In this document: piece after piece, positions 32,264-43,031 of the stretch
Numbering within the stretch: position 1 is the first letter of the stretch
Layout of the letters: each line of letters starts with the position of its first letter
Source: Myxococcota bacterium
Lineage (GTDB): Bacteria; Myxococcota_A; Polyangia; HGW-17
Direction of reading: 5' to 3'
Assembly (NCBI GenBank): GCA_018821305.1
Contig: JAHJMN010000124.1
Location: forward strand, 1 to 64,000
DNA: 64,000 nt
The notes under the pieces: generated by a model
Database searches by the model: none
Told to the model about the DNA's origin: nothing
The model's input: the letters and a program-made list of their open reading frames with translations, nothing else
Program-made: the position numbers and the translations under genes

Positions 32264-35200
32264 TGAACTATTCTAGACGACTGAGCAAATGGGTAATTGC
32301 CATAGCCTTTTTAGTCACTGGGCTAGGCGTTGCTTCTGTTATCGGCTGGAAATTTGTTAATAGCCGATACAATGGTCGCTCTCTCGCAAAAATGATCGAA
32401 GACGGGTTTAATAAAAACCGACGAGGTCGTATCGAAATTGACGATGTCCACTGGCGCCCATCCGCTGTCTTTGATTTTATTTCAGGCCGCTCGACTCAAG
32501 TTTCTATAAAGGGACTGAGGATGTTTGACAGCAGGGGTATCCTCACTGTAAGTGTTCCGACAGCTAAAGGCAGAATTTTCATTGAGCCTCTTAGAAAAAA
32601 TGTAAGTCTGGTTTTAAGAGATATTAAGGCATCCAGCGGTTTTTTGCGTGTTGAAATGTTTGAAAAACCGGATGAAAAAGGATCATGGGAAATTGGCATA
32701 CTTGGTCTGATTAAATCAAAACCTTCGAAAACAAACGATAAATCAATAGAATCCTCAGACCTGCCAGATAAAAGTTGGGAAGTTTCTTTCAAGGGTGCTG
32801 ATGTATCAGGGCTCGATGTGGTGGTTGATTTACCCGGACTTGACCTGAATATTAAAGACATTTCTCTCAAGGGTGGGAGTTTACTCTTCAGGACTGAATC
32901 AAAAGAAGGGCCGATGAGGTTCGGATTACAGGGAAAACCCTCAGCCTCAAGTGTAAAGGGAACTCTTCTAGGAACAGATATAAATTTTACAGATGTTAAA
33001 TTTTTATCTGGATACATGGACCCCTCGGAACCATTTAATCTCCACTTTACGCTTGAAGCAAAAGAGTCAGGAAGTCCCCTCAAGGCATCAGCATTTCTGG
33101 GAGATCATGGGATAACAGTAGATTTAGCTGCAAAGGATATTGCTTCAATAGCAACCCGATTTTCTCGTATTTTCAAATTTGAGGAGGGTAATGGGGGAAG
33201 TCAAGGCTCTGTTCATATTCGTGGAACGTTAAGAGAACCTGAAATTCATGTTTCCGGTGGAGGAATCCGAATGAAGTCTCCCACAGGGGATTATATTACG
33301 GACATAAGCTCGGAAATACTAATTACGAAGCGTTTTTACAGTACAGTAATGGAATTTGCTGAAATAAAGGGCACACTTAAAAATACTCCAATAAGTGTCA
33401 ACGGCGCATGGGATCTTAGTGGTGGAAATTTATTCGTGAAAGTTGCAAGTAAGAATTTAAAACTTCAGGATTTTTACGCGGAAGCTGCTGACCTGGGTAT
33501 TCCTTCTGAGCTACAGGGTGATTTTTCTGTAAGGCTTGTTTTTCCTCGAGTTAATAGCATTCTTTATGGATGGGAAGTGGCATTTGAGCCTTCAAAACTT
33601 TTTGGTCTGACATACAGTGGTGGTTCTTTTGTAATTGAAGATTCAAAAATAAAACTGCGAAAAGCCTGGTTGAAAAATGATGAGTTACGATTGGATTCTT
33701 CCGGTGAAATAGATGAAAACCGCAACATGAATTTGGCGGTTGCTCTGAAAACGTATGATATGCAACAAGTTCTTAAGCATTATAAAGTTAATGCGGCATT
33801 TCGCTCCATGGATTTCAATGGAAAAGTGTCAGGTCACCTGAGTAATCCTAAAGCTGGCGGAAAAATAGCTGTAAAATCAGCATCATTTTCTGGTGTCAAT
33901 GTTCCTTATGTAAATGGATTTATTTCTTTTAATAGGTATGGCCTTGATATAGAAAAGCTCTCCGCTGGTTTTTCCGGTGGGAGCATTGGTGGAAAGGTCG
34001 GTGTGAGTTGGAAGACTGGTTTATGGTCAAATGTTTTCCTTACACTTAACAACCTTAACATGGATTATTTAACTAAAGGCCTTGTAAAATCAAGAGTATC
34101 CGGAAATGTAAAGGCTTCGGGATATGGCACAAATTTAAATGGAAATGTAAAATTAGAAACTGGTAATGGGAGCATTAAGGGGATTCGTTACTCCAGTTCA
34201 ATTGCGGAGATTAAAATAAAGAATGGAGATGGAATCATAAAAACCGGGAAAATCATTTTCCCCGAAAGTAAACTAATTTTTGGAGGGACAATATCTAGAA
34301 ATCTCAATATGCAACTGAGTTTGCTCGTGGATTCATTTCGTCTGGATAGAGAGCCAAATAGTCCGGTTAAGGGAACGGTCAATGCAGATTTGAAGTTCGC
34401 TGGGTCATTTGGAAATCCAATGGTTTCAGGGAGTGTTTCGTGGAATAATCCCGAAATTTTTGGAAATCGACACTCAAATGGAAATTTAAAATTCAGTTCA
34501 AAAGATGGGATAAACTCCTTTGAGGGTTCATTTTTTGATTTGCTGGCTCTAAAAGGTAAATTTAACCTTGCCTCCTCAATAAATGCTAATGCTTCTATAA
34601 AATTTACTGATATCAATCCTTCGTTTTTCATGCCAGCGGGGGTACTGGCTAATCTCGGAGTTTCGGTAGTTACTTCTGGGATGGGGCAGCTTCAGGTAGG
34701 AAAAGACCTTAACCCCACAGGAACCATTACAGTTTCCAGACTTGATATCGGTTTGACTGGTAGAAAACACGCCTGGCTTCCTGCAAAACCTGAAAAAAAA
34801 CTGAAACTTGAAGACAATATCAGAATTGAGTATTATCAAAAAGAAGTCCGATTGAGAAGGTTTAAAATAAGCGGTGAAAATACTGCTCTTGCCGTATACG
34901 GAAGGTATAAAGAAGGGGCGGGTGGTCTCAGAATAAAGGGGGATATTGGTACATCCCTTTTTGCATATCTGGCTCCTGCAGGATTTATTGAAACTGCGAC
35001 AGGTGCCGTCCTGCTGGATGCAAATTTAAAACTTAAGAAGGGACTTCCAGATGTTAATGGTAGCGTATATTTCGCAGGAAATACATTCAGTTTAAACAAT
35101 ATGGAAGGCTCCTTTACCGTCCAGAGCGGGGTCGTAAGCTTCGCCAAAGACAAGGTTTTGATAAATAAATTAAGAATTGTTTATAATGAAGAGGAGGTCG

Positions 35201-36603
35201 TAGTTAACGGCTATACTTTACTTGATGCTGACATGAAACCAACCTCCGTTAATCTTCAAATTAACGGATATTTGTCAAGTCGGATAGCATCAATTCTCAT
35301 GCCTGGAAGTCTTTATTCAACAACAGGTAGAAGTACTGTGGCAATTACGGTTACTGGTGACATTAGAAAACCAATAATCCGTGGGAAAATTGATATTATT
35401 GAAAATAACAGGATTGTTTTCAGGACTGGTAGAGAAATTCAACTTGCTAAAGGCGGGCTTATCCATTTTGAAGGTAAAGATATAAATTTCACGCGGCTTA
35501 AAGTAATGGTGGAAGACGGTTACGCTGAGTTAAATGGCAGATTCTCCTGGGAAAACGCTCGACCAGTTGATGCCGATATTGACATAAAACTTCGAAACTT
35601 TACTGAGAGAACAAGCAGTTATGAAGTTGAAGCCATGGGAGATCTTCACATAGGTAGCATTGGAAGTGGGCCAATGACTCTGGAAGGCACTATTGACTTG
35701 CTTAATGCCAGATATACAAAAAAATACAACGTTAATCTGGTCGATAAATTACTTACCCCTGTTTCAAGAACTTCCGAGAGTAGCGGAGGTTCATTACTGG
35801 ACAGGATCACGTGGCTGAAAGATATGAGGCTTAATATTACCATTCAGTTGACTGGTGATATTGAAATTGACAATAACTTTGCACAGACGCGACTCGAGGG
35901 CGTTGTAAATTTATTGGGAACACTAGCATCACCGAGATTTGGTGGCATTGTGGCACTTAATGGGGGAAACTTCAGAATACCAATGCTTCGTGGAACATAT
36001 GAAATAAAAGAAGGCTTGATTGATTTTGATAAGGCAAAGAATACGGGGCATTCCAAAGATGAGCCTTTCATAGATGTTCTTGGAGAAATGAATTTTACAG
36101 ACCGTAGTGAAAACGAGCATCTGATAAGTCTTAAACTTGAAGGCTTTGTTAGCCAACTTAAATTGAATTGGTCGTCATCAACGGGGCTCAACAGCGCTCA
36201 AGTCTTAACTTTGTTAATGCTTAACAGGACCCCTGATGAAATAAGAAAGGGAGAATCAGGTGGTTTGCCTGATGTCGGCGGACTTTTAGAAGGATATGTT
36301 CCTCTTAATCTTCAACTGGGGCTTACTTCAGATAGAGTTAAGGTCTATGTAGAGAAAAAATTTATGTCAGATCATGTAGTTCTAAAGGGCAATGTGGACT
36401 TTGGATTCATGGGACAACAAAGACAAGATGCAAATTTGATTTTTCGAATTCATGACAATATTCAGGTAGAGGGAAAAGCTACGCGCAAAACAGCAGATGA
36501 AGAAAGTGCACTTCCTCAGGATGAGACTGAGTTGCAAGGCAGAGTTGAATTGAAGTATAAGCTTAAAATAAAAGGAAACTGGAAAGATATCCTTGGAATT
36601 TGA
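32263..36603 (+). CDS. TamB/AsmA-like translocation-assembly protein, 1446 aa
   Basis: A single N-terminal membrane helix ('WVIAIAFLVTGLGVASVIGW') anchors a very long periplasmic region of repeating beta strands (an extended beta-taco), with AsmA-like repeats such as 'NLKLQDFYAEAADLG'. The last 400 residues carry the TamB C-terminal domain ('LLGTLASPRFGGIVALNGGNFRI', 'GTYEIKEGLIDFDK', 'VLTLLMLNRTPDEI'). TamB-type proteins bridge inner and outer membranes and help in lipid transport or outer-membrane assembly. The ATG at 32263 (AGGA upstream) is preferred to the TTG at 32260. No tamA is in this window. Confidence 0.88.
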   Translation: MNYSRRLSKWVIAIAFLVTGLGVASVIGWKFVNSRYNGRSLAKMIEDGFNKNRRGRIEIDDVHWRPSAVFDFISGRSTQVSIKGLRMFDSRGILTVSVPTAKGRIFIEPLRKNVSLVLRDIKASSGFLRVEMFEKPDEKGSWEIGILGLIKSKPSKTNDKSIESSDLPDKSWEVSFKGADVSGLDVVVDLPGLDLNIKDISLKGGSLLFRTESKEGPMRFGLQGKPSASSVKGTLLGTDINFTDVKFLSGYMDPSEPFNLHFTLEAKESGSPLKASAFLGDHGITVDLAAKDIASIATRFSRIFKFEEGNGGSQGSVHIRGTLREPEIHVSGGGIRMKSPTGDYITDISSEILITKRFYSTVMEFAEIKGTLKNTPISVNGAWDLSGGNLFVKVASKNLKLQDFYAEAADLGIPSELQGDFSVRLVFPRVNSILYGWEVAFEPSKLFGLTYSGGSFVIEDSKIKLRKAWLKNDELRLDSSGEIDENRNMNLAVALKTYDMQQVLKHYKVNAAFRSMDFNGKVSGHLSNPKAGGKIAVKSASFSGVNVPYVNGFISFNRYGLDIEKLSAGFSGGSIGGKVGVSWKTGLWSNVFLTLNNLNMDYLTKGLVKSRVSGNVKASGYGTNLNGNVKLETGNGSIKGIRYSSSIAEIKIKNGDGIIKTGKIIFPESKLIFGGTISRNLNMQLSLLVDSFRLDREPNSPVKGTVNADLKFAGSFGNPMVSGSVSWNNPEIFGNRHSNGNLKFSSKDGINSFEGSFFDLLALKGKFNLASSINANASIKFTDINPSFFMPAGVLANLGVSVVTSGMGQLQVGKDLNPTGTITVSRLDIGLTGRKHAWLPAKPEKKLKLEDNIRIEYYQKEVRLRRFKISGENTALAVYGRYKEGAGGLRIKGDIGTSLFAYLAPAGFIETATGAVLLDANLKLKKGLPDVNGSVYFAGNTFSLNNMEGSFTVQSGVVSFAKDKVLINKLRIVYNEEEVVVNGYTLLDADMKPTSVNLQINGYLSSRIASILMPGSLYSTTGRSTVAITVTGDIRKPIIRGKIDIIENNRIVFRTGREIQLAKGGLIHFEGKDINFTRLKVMVEDGYAELNGRFSWENARPVDADIDIKLRNFTERTSSYEVEAMGDLHIGSIGSGPMTLEGTIDLLNARYTKKYNVNLVDKLLTPVSRTSESSGGSLLDRITWLKDMRLNITIQLTGDIEIDNNFAQTRLEGVVNLLGTLASPRFGGIVALNGGNFRIPMLRGTYEIKEGLIDFDKAKNTGHSKDEPFIDVLGEMNFTDRSENEHLISLKLEGFVSQLKLNWSSSTGLNSAQVLTLLMLNRTPDEIRKGESGGLPDVGGLLEGYVPLNLQLGLTSDRVKVYVEKKFMSDHVVLKGNVDFGFMGQQRQDANLIFRIHDNIQVEGKATRKTADEESALPQDETELQGRVELKYKLKIKGNWKDILGI

Positions 36604-36689
36604 TTCGGCTAATTTCTTTTTTCCTTGTGAATAAAACATTCGTGTTCTGTCCCTGATAAAAAATGCACACGAAATTTTGTGGAGCCAAA

Positions 36690-39641
36690 ATGCCTGAAAA
36701 TACAGTTTTTGAATACGTCTTCAAGGCGATGACCGGCTACGGATTCAAACTTCTCGAACCAGAAGTAGGGGGTTTAGCCGATGTAGATGCAGAAAATTGC
36801 GTCCGTATTACATACAAAAATGAAAAAGGAGAGAGTTCGTTTGCTCAGTTTTTATTTCAGGAAAACAATCGTCGTCGTTCATCATATGAACGAATTTTTA
36901 GAATTATTGATAACTTGCCACTAGTTGCTTATGAGGCAGATTCAGAAGGAAACATTTTATATGTTAATCGTAGAGCCCGAGAGCTTTTTCCGGATCAGGC
37001 TGGAGTTGAGAATCTTAATATAAAAAAAATGATAAGAGAGACTCAGATTGCTGATTTTCATGATCATGTTAGGAATCTCAAGCCTGGGTTAGCAAGTCCA
37101 AGAGATTACGTTCTGATTTCTTCCGGAAGATTTGAGATTCCTGTTTTAGCTCAAAGTGTTCTTGTTGAAGTACCTGGGGAAACGCCAAGGATTATTGGTG
37201 TTCTCATTGATATTTCAAGGGAAAGAATGGCTGAAGAGATTTTTTCCACGACGTTTAAAAACTCTCCAATGTTAATGTGCATTACAGATTACGAAACTGG
37301 AAAGTTCATTGAAGTAAATGAAATGTATGAACAAAATACTGGATTTTCAAGATTAGAACTTCTCAAAAGTACAGTTTTTGAAAAATCATTTTTTGTTGAT
37401 AAGGACTTTCATTATAAAATTAGAGACGATCTAAATACATTCAGAAGGGTCGAAAACATTCACACGACCTACCTGACTGCTTCAGGTGAAACAAGGCATT
37501 GTCTTTATTTTGGGGAAGTTATTGATTTTCTGGGTTCCAGGCACATTCTGTCTACAATTCTCGATATAAGTGATTCTATTGCAACCAGGAATCAACTTGA
37601 GGCAGAACGGGAAAGATATGAGATTTTATTCAATTCAATTCGCGATGTTATTTATAGAGTGGATTTTTCAGGTAAGATTGAAATGATTTCCCCCAGTGCT
37701 CTTGCTGTTTTCAAGTGCAAATCTCTTGATGAAATTGTTGGTAAATATTTATCGGATTTTTCATTCAGCAATGATGATATGGCAAATATTTATAATGAGT
37801 TGCTTTCTAAGGGGCACTTGAATAAGTACCCTGTTATTCTGACTGATAGTGATGGCCAGGAAGTTTATGGCGAAATTTCTGGCAATTTTTATAGCTACGA
37901 CAATAATCCTACTGGCATTGAGGGTGTTTTTCATAACCTTACTGAAGAATTCAACTTGAAAAGAGAGCAACGTCAGGAGGAGATGCTGCGAATCAGGAGT
38001 CAGGAGAGCCTCAATTTTATAACAAGTAAAGCTATAAGGCTTTTTGATTTGGACACAATATCTGAAATTCAGAGCTATATTATTGAAAGTTTAGCAGAAC
38101 TGATAAAATCACGTGTAATTATTTCAGGCTACATCAATCGCAATGTGTTTACGGTTGTAAAAATATATATTAATCCTGAAATTGATTTCGACAGGAGTTG
38201 GATTCCTGATTCAGACTCTAAAATTATTTTTTCACAGAGAACAGTGGATGTTTTGAATGAGGGTAATGTCAGCGAAATCAGTGCTAATATGTTTTCCCCT
38301 TCAACCGGCTTGGATTATCCAGGATATGGTGCAGGTTTACGTCGGTTTGAAAAGGTTTTCGGGGCTGTTTTTCTTTTTCCCGTCGATACAACAGAAGTTT
38401 ATTCTGCAGAAATTATTGAATCTTTCATTAATCAAGGGGCCATTGCTTTACACAGGTTAATGGTAATGGATGAACTTCAGGAAGCAAAAGAGTCCGCGGA
38501 GAATGCCAGCAAAGCAAAAAGCGCATTTTTGGCAAACATCAGTCATGAAATCAGAACTCCATTAAATGGTATCCTTGGAATGACAGATTTGCTGAATTCA
38601 TCAAAATTGACGTTGGAACAAGTTGAATTCATAAATACGATTAAAACAAGCTCCGAATCATTGCTAGGAATTATTAATGATATTCTTGATTTCAGTAAAA
38701 TCGAAGCAGGGCATTTTGTTTTTGTGGACAATCCGTTTTTAATAAAAAACGAAATTGTCAAAGTAGTTGAAATGTTTAAACCAATGGCAGAATCAAAAGG
38801 GTTACTCCTCTTTTTTGAAATCGATGATGTTCAAAACATTCCAGTAACTGGTGATGCCCTCAGAGTACGGCAAGTTTTAACTAACATCATTGGTAATGCA
38901 GTGAAATTTACACCCACAGGTTATGTCAGGATTACTGCTGAAACCACAATTACTGCCCAATGTTTAGAGCTTTTCCTGATAGTTGAGGACACAGGGATCG
39001 GAATACCAGAGGAGAGGATAAATAAAATCTTCGAAGGGTTTATACAGGGAGATAATAGTTATTCTCGTAAATATGGCGGAACAGGTTTGGGTCTGACAAT
39101 AAGTCAGGCTCTAGTTGCTGCGATGAGTGGCAAAATTAACATAAGTTCAAGACCTGGTTTTGGTACAGAAGTCAGATTTAATATGCAGTTTAAACGAACA
39201 GACCAGGCTTTTGATACTAGTTTGAAAGAAATAACTGACGGCAATCTTGATTTATTACGTGGATTAACTGTTCTTTTAGTTGAAGACAATCCCGTTAACA
39301 GTCGGTATGTTGAAATTTTACTAAAAAAGAGGGGAATTAATGTCATTTTGTCTTTTAATGGCTATGAAGCAATTGAAGAAGTCAGAAAAAATTCAAAGAT
39401 TTCTATAATACTTATGGATATTCAAATGCCTGAGATGGACGGTATTGAGGCAACAAACTTTATTAAAAATATGCAACTTGAAGCATATCCGAGAATAATT
39501 GCTCTGACGGCTCATGCTGTTGCCGGTGATAGAGAAAAATTTCTTTCAGAAGGTCTTGACGATTATATTTCAAAGCCAGTTAAAAGCTCTGAACTTTTCG
39601 AAGCTCTGGCTCGGAATATTTTTCGAGACAAGAAAGTGTAG
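36690..39641 (+). CDS. Hybrid sensor histidine kinase/response regulator with PAS domains, 983 aa
   Basis: Three PAS-like sensor domains in order ('LPLVAYEADSEGNILYVNRRA', 'TGFSRLELLKSTVF', 'RDVIYRVDFSGKIEMIS'), then a GAF-like part (about 470-600). HisKA has the phospho-His in 'FLANISHEIRTPLNG' and HATPase_c has 'GNAVKFTPTG', 'DTGIGIP', 'GGTGLGLTIS'. A C-terminal receiver domain follows ('LLVEDNPVNSR', 'IILMDIQMPEMDG', 'YISKPVK'). No membrane helix, so it senses cytoplasmic or bound-ligand signals. The ATG at 36690 with GGAG is preferred to the track start (36663). It converges with hslO, 16 bp apart. Confidence 0.92.
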   Translation: MPENTVFEYVFKAMTGYGFKLLEPEVGGLADVDAENCVRITYKNEKGESSFAQFLFQENNRRRSSYERIFRIIDNLPLVAYEADSEGNILYVNRRARELFPDQAGVENLNIKKMIRETQIADFHDHVRNLKPGLASPRDYVLISSGRFEIPVLAQSVLVEVPGETPRIIGVLIDISRERMAEEIFSTTFKNSPMLMCITDYETGKFIEVNEMYEQNTGFSRLELLKSTVFEKSFFVDKDFHYKIRDDLNTFRRVENIHTTYLTASGETRHCLYFGEVIDFLGSRHILSTILDISDSIATRNQLEAERERYEILFNSIRDVIYRVDFSGKIEMISPSALAVFKCKSLDEIVGKYLSDFSFSNDDMANIYNELLSKGHLNKYPVILTDSDGQEVYGEISGNFYSYDNNPTGIEGVFHNLTEEFNLKREQRQEEMLRIRSQESLNFITSKAIRLFDLDTISEIQSYIIESLAELIKSRVIISGYINRNVFTVVKIYINPEIDFDRSWIPDSDSKIIFSQRTVDVLNEGNVSEISANMFSPSTGLDYPGYGAGLRRFEKVFGAVFLFPVDTTEVYSAEIIESFINQGAIALHRLMVMDELQEAKESAENASKAKSAFLANISHEIRTPLNGILGMTDLLNSSKLTLEQVEFINTIKTSSESLLGIINDILDFSKIEAGHFVFVDNPFLIKNEIVKVVEMFKPMAESKGLLLFFEIDDVQNIPVTGDALRVRQVLTNIIGNAVKFTPTGYVRITAETTITAQCLELFLIVEDTGIGIPEERINKIFEGFIQGDNSYSRKYGGTGLGLTISQALVAAMSGKINISSRPGFGTEVRFNMQFKRTDQAFDTSLKEITDGNLDLLRGLTVLLVEDNPVNSRYVEILLKKRGINVILSFNGYEAIEEVRKNSKISIILMDIQMPEMDGIEATNFIKNMQLEAYPRIIALTAHAVAGDREKFLSEGLDDYISKPVKSSELFEALARNIFRDKKV

Positions 39642-39657
39642 ACTAGATTGGAAAAAA

Positions 39658-40578
39658 TTATATAAGTTCCTGGAGTTCTTCCCTATTGAAATGATAAACT
39701 GAATTACAATTGTGACATCTAATTTCAAGAGGAAAGGGCCCATTAGTAGCAATATCATTTCGATCTTTCTCGTTAAGTATTTTTAACCATGACTTCATGT
39801 TGTCATGATTGCACCTGCAGAAAAACTCAATTCTCCGAGAATCAAGAAATGAAGGAAAGAAATCGACCAGATATTCCTGAATGTAGGCTTCAGGTTTTAA
39901 TCCAGTAGAAAAGGCCTTGCCCGGTGAAGGAATAGACTGAACAATTTCCTCAAGTTTTCCAACAAGGTTGCTTGATGTCCCCGGAAGGGCCTGAAGAAAC
40001 AATCCCCCCGCTCCAGAAACTTCACCAGTTTTGTCAAATTGAACGGATAAACTGATAGCAGTCGGAATTTGCTCGCTAACAGCAAAGTATTCTGCCAGAT
40101 CCTCAGCTAATGAATGATGTTTTAAAGACATCATCCCCTGGTAAGGTTGTTTAGCATCTTCAAGATGCTTGGTTATTGTAAGGGTCCCGTTTCCGTAAAA
40201 GTCTTTAAGTTCAAAACTCTCCAGAGGTGAATTTACAGGAATTGGGACATTTTTAAGATATCCTCTGATTTCTCCTGTCGCAATTGCTTCTACGGAGAAA
40301 CCTCGTATTGGGCCATCGCATTCAACACCGAGTACTATTCTATCGTTACCTTTGACTGAAGAAAGAAGTAAGGATGCGGCTATGTAGGCTTGCCCAAGAA
40401 CCAGTGTTTCAAGGATGCCGAGTTCAAAATTGTCTCTCATTTCATTGACCATGAGGAAATTATTACAAATAGCCCCACGGATTGCACCATTTTCGAGTAA
40501 AAATGGATGAATTCGATCAGCAGCGCGTAATTTCATGTGCTCAATTGAGTTAAAGTGAGAAACGGATGTTTTTATCAT
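39658..40578 (-). CDS. hslO: Hsp33 redox-regulated chaperone
   Basis: Cytoplasmic chaperone switched on by oxidation of its zinc-bound cysteines. Hsp33 core features: 'GAICNNFLMVNEMRDNF', 'GNGTLTITKHLEDAKQPYQGMMSL', 'SEQIPTAISLSVQFD', 'SSNLVGKLEEIVQ'. The C-terminal zinc center has CxC ('FFCRCNHDNM') and CxxC ('IRCHNCNSVYHF'). Length 306 aa. Last gene of the minus-strand run, 31 bp after the PBP1A gene. Confidence 0.93.
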   Translation of the reverse strand: MIKTSVSHFNSIEHMKLRAADRIHPFLLENGAIRGAICNNFLMVNEMRDNFELGILETLVLGQAYIAASLLLSSVKGNDRIVLGVECDGPIRGFSVEAIATGEIRGYLKNVPIPVNSPLESFELKDFYGNGTLTITKHLEDAKQPYQGMMSLKHHSLAEDLAEYFAVSEQIPTAISLSVQFDKTGEVSGAGGLFLQALPGTSSNLVGKLEEIVQSIPSPGKAFSTGLKPEAYIQEYLVDFFPSFLDSRRIEFFCRCNHDNMKSWLKILNEKDRNDIATNGPFPLEIRCHNCNSVYHFNREELQELI

Positions 40579-40609
40579 TGTGACCTCAGATGGAATTAAT
40601 TATCAAACA

Positions 40610-43015
40610 TTAAAGGACAGGGGGCTTCTTTTCCGGAGGGTGAAACTCCGGCTTTTTTATTTTACCATTGGCGGCAATATGTGGTTTATAGTTTTTTCCC
40701 TGCCAGGGAATTTCACGAAGCGGCTGGTAAATTGCTGCATCATAAACAAATCTCCCGAACATTGGCGAAGTTGTTAAATGGGCAGCATCATCATCACCCA
40801 GAGGCCTTTCATATTTCTCATCACCAAGCCAACATGTTACAGCCCAACGACTTGTGTATCCAGAAAACCAGGTATCCATAGTTTTAGACGCTGTTCCAGT
40901 TTTGCCTGCGGCAATTACACCTGTTTCTCGAATTGGATCATTATGACCTAGAGTCACAACTTTCCTGAGTAACTCACTTGTTTTTTTAAGCGGTTTTTCA
41001 GGTAAAACTTGAACTTCTTTAATGTTAGTTCTTGCAATAATTCTACTTAATCTCTCCGTTGTGGTAAGTAGAGGATCTGTTATAACAGTATGATCTTCAA
41101 TAATTTTACCAGATGAATCTTTAATTCGCCGGATATATACTGGTTTAAGTTCCATTCCATTACGGGCAAAAACTCCGAATCCTGTTGTTAGTTCATCGAT
41201 TCGCGTGCAACTCGACCCAAGAGCGAGGCCTCTGTCGGCAATTATGGGTGTAGTAAAGCCAAATTTCCGAATCCATTTTTTGACTTTATTAGCGCCAAGA
41301 GCTTGAAAAATAGTCACACTCGGTATATTTCTTGACCATACGAGAGCTTGTTCAAATGATATTTTATGTGTTTGAATCTGGTTTAACACTGCCGCTGGAG
41401 CACCGTGTTCCGCTGCATACTCATAGTTACGAACCCGCCAGCGTTTACCTGTTGCGGGATCAACAATAGAGTAGGGCACATCGGACAACATTTTATCGGT
41501 TTTCCAGCCGTCAGCTAGAGCAAGTGCATAATAAAAAGGCTTATAAGTTGATCCTGGTTGTCTGCAGCTTTGAACAGTTCTGTTAAACTTTGTGAGGTCA
41601 AAGTCTGTCCCACCAACCATTGCCGGAACATAACCAGTTCGGTGATCAATTGTATAAATAGCGCTCTGAACTCTGGGGATCTGGTCTAATTGAAAGAGGG
41701 GGGTATCAATTCCAGACTCTTTCTTTAAAAATCTTGCAAAAACAATATCACCTTTTTTTAGAGCATCGGTAGCCTTATATATTTTTCGATCTGTGGTGCC
41801 AGTTCTTCGGTATCTGCTTGCCCAATTCATTTCACGCAGAGGAATATAACCTTCTAAATTACCTGCGAAAATGTGAGCACCATCCTTTGATACGGAATGA
41901 ACAAGTACAAGATATGGGTACCCAGGCTTCAGATCTCTAAATGATTTTAATTTATAATATTCCGTAGATTTGATTTTGAATGATTTGAAATCATCAGGCA
42001 AAAGTGTAATCTCTGGGCCGCGGAACCCCTGTCTTTTATCCTGCCACGAGGCCATTTCAATTACATTTTTTCTAGCTTCACCATGAACAAAGGGGCTGAC
42101 GGTAGTTTCTACCTGAAAACCACCTCGAATAAAAGCATCGCGCCCAATACGGGCAATCAGTTGTTGTCTTACGTGCTCTGTAAAGTAGGGCGAGATATTG
42201 TTATAGTAATCCTCTTTTTTTACGACAGAAATCTGCGTAGCGAGAGCTTTATCAAGTTCAGATTGAGAAATAAAATTTCGGCGGTGCATAGCCCTGAGAA
42301 CATGATCTCGCCGGAGTTTGGCAACTTCCGGGTTGCGGTAAGGAGAATAGCGAGTTGGAGCTTGTGCCATTCCTGCAAGCATAGCCGCCTGATCAACGGA
42401 TAACTCTGTCAGAGGCATGCCGAAGTATGTCATTGCTGCAGCTTTGACGCCATAACTTCCTTGCCCAAGAAAAGTGAGATTCAGGTATAGTTCAAGAATC
42501 TCTTCCTTGGAAAAATGCCTTTCAAATCGCAATGCTAGAATGATTTCTCGGATTTTACGATCAAGGGTTCTTTCCCCTCCCATGTAAAACTTGGCAGTCT
42601 GTTGAGTTATTGTAGACCCACCTTGTTTAACTTGCCCAGCCTTAAGATTAGTCCAGATTGCTCTTAAGAGACCTATAGTGTCAATAGCTCCATGCTCAAA
42701 AAATCTTGCATCTTCAACGGCAATAAAAGCATTTCGGATAAGGGGGGGGATTTGATTATAATTGGCCCATTGTCTGCGTTCACCACTGATTTCAGCAAGA
42801 AGAGTATGGTCCATTGCAACTATTCTGGTGGATCTTCCCGCTATTGTTTTTAAATGAGAAAAGTCGGGGATTTCTCCAACTCTTCGAGCGTATGTTCCGA
42901 AAATATACAGTGATCCAAAACTGATTGCGGCAAGGCATAGAAGAATTAGAAACAAATGGTAATAGATAAGTTTTCTTGTAAATCCATGTCTGGAATAGTT
43001 CAGGATAATTTTCAT
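40610..43015 (-). CDS. Class A penicillin-binding protein (PBP1A family), 801 aa
   Basis: Bifunctional peptidoglycan synthase. An N-terminal membrane anchor ('YYHLFLILLCLAAISFGSLYIFG') is followed by a GT51 glycosyltransferase domain ('FIAVEDARFFEHGAID' with the catalytic Glu, 'GGSTITQQTAKFYM', 'HFSKEEILELYLN', 'GQGSYGVKAAAMTYFG'). The transpeptidase domain has the SxxK serine in 'GSTYKPFYYAL', the SxN 'WSRNIPSV' and the KTG 'AGKTGTASKT'. 16 bp after recA and 31 bp before hslO, same strand. AT-rich but otherwise normal. Confidence 0.95.
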   Translation of the reverse strand: MKIILNYSRHGFTRKLIYYHLFLILLCLAAISFGSLYIFGTYARRVGEIPDFSHLKTIAGRSTRIVAMDHTLLAEISGERRQWANYNQIPPLIRNAFIAVEDARFFEHGAIDTIGLLRAIWTNLKAGQVKQGGSTITQQTAKFYMGGERTLDRKIREIILALRFERHFSKEEILELYLNLTFLGQGSYGVKAAAMTYFGMPLTELSVDQAAMLAGMAQAPTRYSPYRNPEVAKLRRDHVLRAMHRRNFISQSELDKALATQISVVKKEDYYNNISPYFTEHVRQQLIARIGRDAFIRGGFQVETTVSPFVHGEARKNVIEMASWQDKRQGFRGPEITLLPDDFKSFKIKSTEYYKLKSFRDLKPGYPYLVLVHSVSKDGAHIFAGNLEGYIPLREMNWASRYRRTGTTDRKIYKATDALKKGDIVFARFLKKESGIDTPLFQLDQIPRVQSAIYTIDHRTGYVPAMVGGTDFDLTKFNRTVQSCRQPGSTYKPFYYALALADGWKTDKMLSDVPYSIVDPATGKRWRVRNYEYAAEHGAPAAVLNQIQTHKISFEQALVWSRNIPSVTIFQALGANKVKKWIRKFGFTTPIIADRGLALGSSCTRIDELTTGFGVFARNGMELKPVYIRRIKDSSGKIIEDHTVITDPLLTTTERLSRIIARTNIKEVQVLPEKPLKKTSELLRKVVTLGHNDPIRETGVIAAGKTGTASKTMDTWFSGYTSRWAVTCWLGDEKYERPLGDDDAAHLTTSPMFGRFVYDAAIYQPLREIPWQGKNYKPHIAANGKIKKPEFHPPEKKPPVL

Positions 43016-43031
43016 AGGACGAAATATTGAT